Shown here: positions 63,330 to 64,000 of the stretch, piece after piece
Layout of the letters: each line of letters starts with the position of its first letter
How positions within the stretch are numbered: position 1 is the first letter of the stretch
Assembly: GCF_030035675.1 (NCBI RefSeq)
Contig: NC_084480.1
Span: 130,212,738-130,276,737, forward strand
DNA: 64,000 nucleotides
Direction: 5' to 3'
DNA from: Rhineura floridana
Lineage: Eukaryota; Chordata; Lepidosauria; Squamata; Rhineuridae
The notes under the pieces: generated by a model
The model's input: only the letters and a program-made list of their open reading frames with translations
Database searches by the model: none
What the model was told of the DNA's origin: nothing
Position numbers and translations under genes: made by a program

Positions 63330-64000
63330 AGGATTATTGTTACAGCTTTTTTTTTAACTAAACACCATTTCATAGTCTTTCTGTTCAGAACCATAATGGA
63401 AGATACACACCCCACAGAGCAGTGGACAATTGCCTAGCTTCCTTTCATCAAAGAAAGGGATGATGAGTGATGCTGTACTTGGACTCTCAGTGCAATTCTT
63501 AGAGGCATCAATAGTTATTGAATCCAATAATTATTATTCCTGATTTAGGCAAAAGAGAGATTGTGGCTGGTCTTGTGTTTGAGGAGAAAATATACGCTAT
63601 AGCCATAAGTAAAAAATTATTCCAGTCTGTAAGTGCAAAATATTAAACAGTTGAATTTTCAGTCATAACAGAATGTACCCTATTTGATATGTTTTAAGCA
63701 CCGAACAAAGCCAAACAGGGAAAGACCAAAGTTATACCTAAATTTCCATATAAATTATAACGCCATAAAAATGGAATAATCCTTTAAAAATGACCCTATC
63801 AAGTATAGAATTAGGCATGTTCTCCCAATTTGTTGAAAGGTGGCTCCTTTTTACAAGGATTTGATAAGTACATACTTTTCCTATAACTGAGACTAGCTTA
63901 CCATTGATGAGGATGGATAAGAATGCTTCTTCAAAATCACATTCCATAATTTGATCTGAGTTTAATAACTGGAAAATGGAACTTTGGCTTGAATGCAGGG
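63330..64000. other. Downstream of NDUFB6; nothing recognised
   Basis: AT-rich sequence without exons or repeats that I can name. In human, TOPORS lies downstream of the NDUFB6 3' end, so the next gene may start beyond the window. Confidence 0.5.

Overview
The window looks like nuclear DNA from a squamate reptile (lizard or snake). The evidence is intron-rich vertebrate genes with GT/AG splice sites plus a squamate-type repeat mix: Bov-B and Sauria-type SINEs (tRNA head, Bov-B-like tail), CR1, L2, an L1 derivative, a Penelope-like element, many small hAT-type palindromes and solo LTRs. There is no sign of prokaryotic or organellar DNA.

Layout. Positions 1-24.7 kb are repeat-dominated with no host exon that I can support. 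They hold a Bov-B fragment (3.25-4.43 kb), a plus-strand solo LTR (5.2-6.27 kb), two copies of a large composite repeat (7.2-9.3 and 19.1-23.1 kb), a Penelope-like fragment (11.6-12.57 kb), a minus-strand solo LTR (12.57-13.80 kb), L2 remnants and microsatellites. From 24,788 to 52,259 (+) lies a 12-exon SUN-domain gene of the SPAG4/SUN4 type. All twelve splice phases join, giving an open protein of 407 residues with two hydrophobic segments, a coiled coil and a full C-terminal SUN domain. Its introns carry three large CR1 copies, L2, hAT elements, SINEs and, in the last intron, a 2.0 kb L1-derived insertion that keeps an ORF1-like frame but has no ORF2. From 56,578 to 63,252 (+) lies NDUFB6, the complex I accessory subunit, with four exons, a CpG-rich promoter with a perfect TGACGTCA site, and an AATAAA signal. 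Downstream to 64,000 I see nothing recognisable.

The two genes are unrelated in job. The SUN protein should sit in the inner nuclear membrane and bind KASH partners across the perinuclear space, and its closest relative is a spermatid protein. NDUFB6 is a housekeeping single-pass inner mitochondrial membrane protein. They lie head to tail about 4.3 kb apart. The most interesting points are the SPAG4-like paralogue beside NDUFB6, the half-L1 element with a repeated VPVRE coiled-coil region, the Penelope fragment with a hammerhead-like core, the duplicated composite repeat with octamer-bearing purine-rich arrays, and two CR1 copies that start at the same internal base.

Gene calls rest on reading translations and splice signals by eye and on remembered family sequences; no database search was possible. 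Repeat family names are by resemblance, and most repeat boundaries are approximate.
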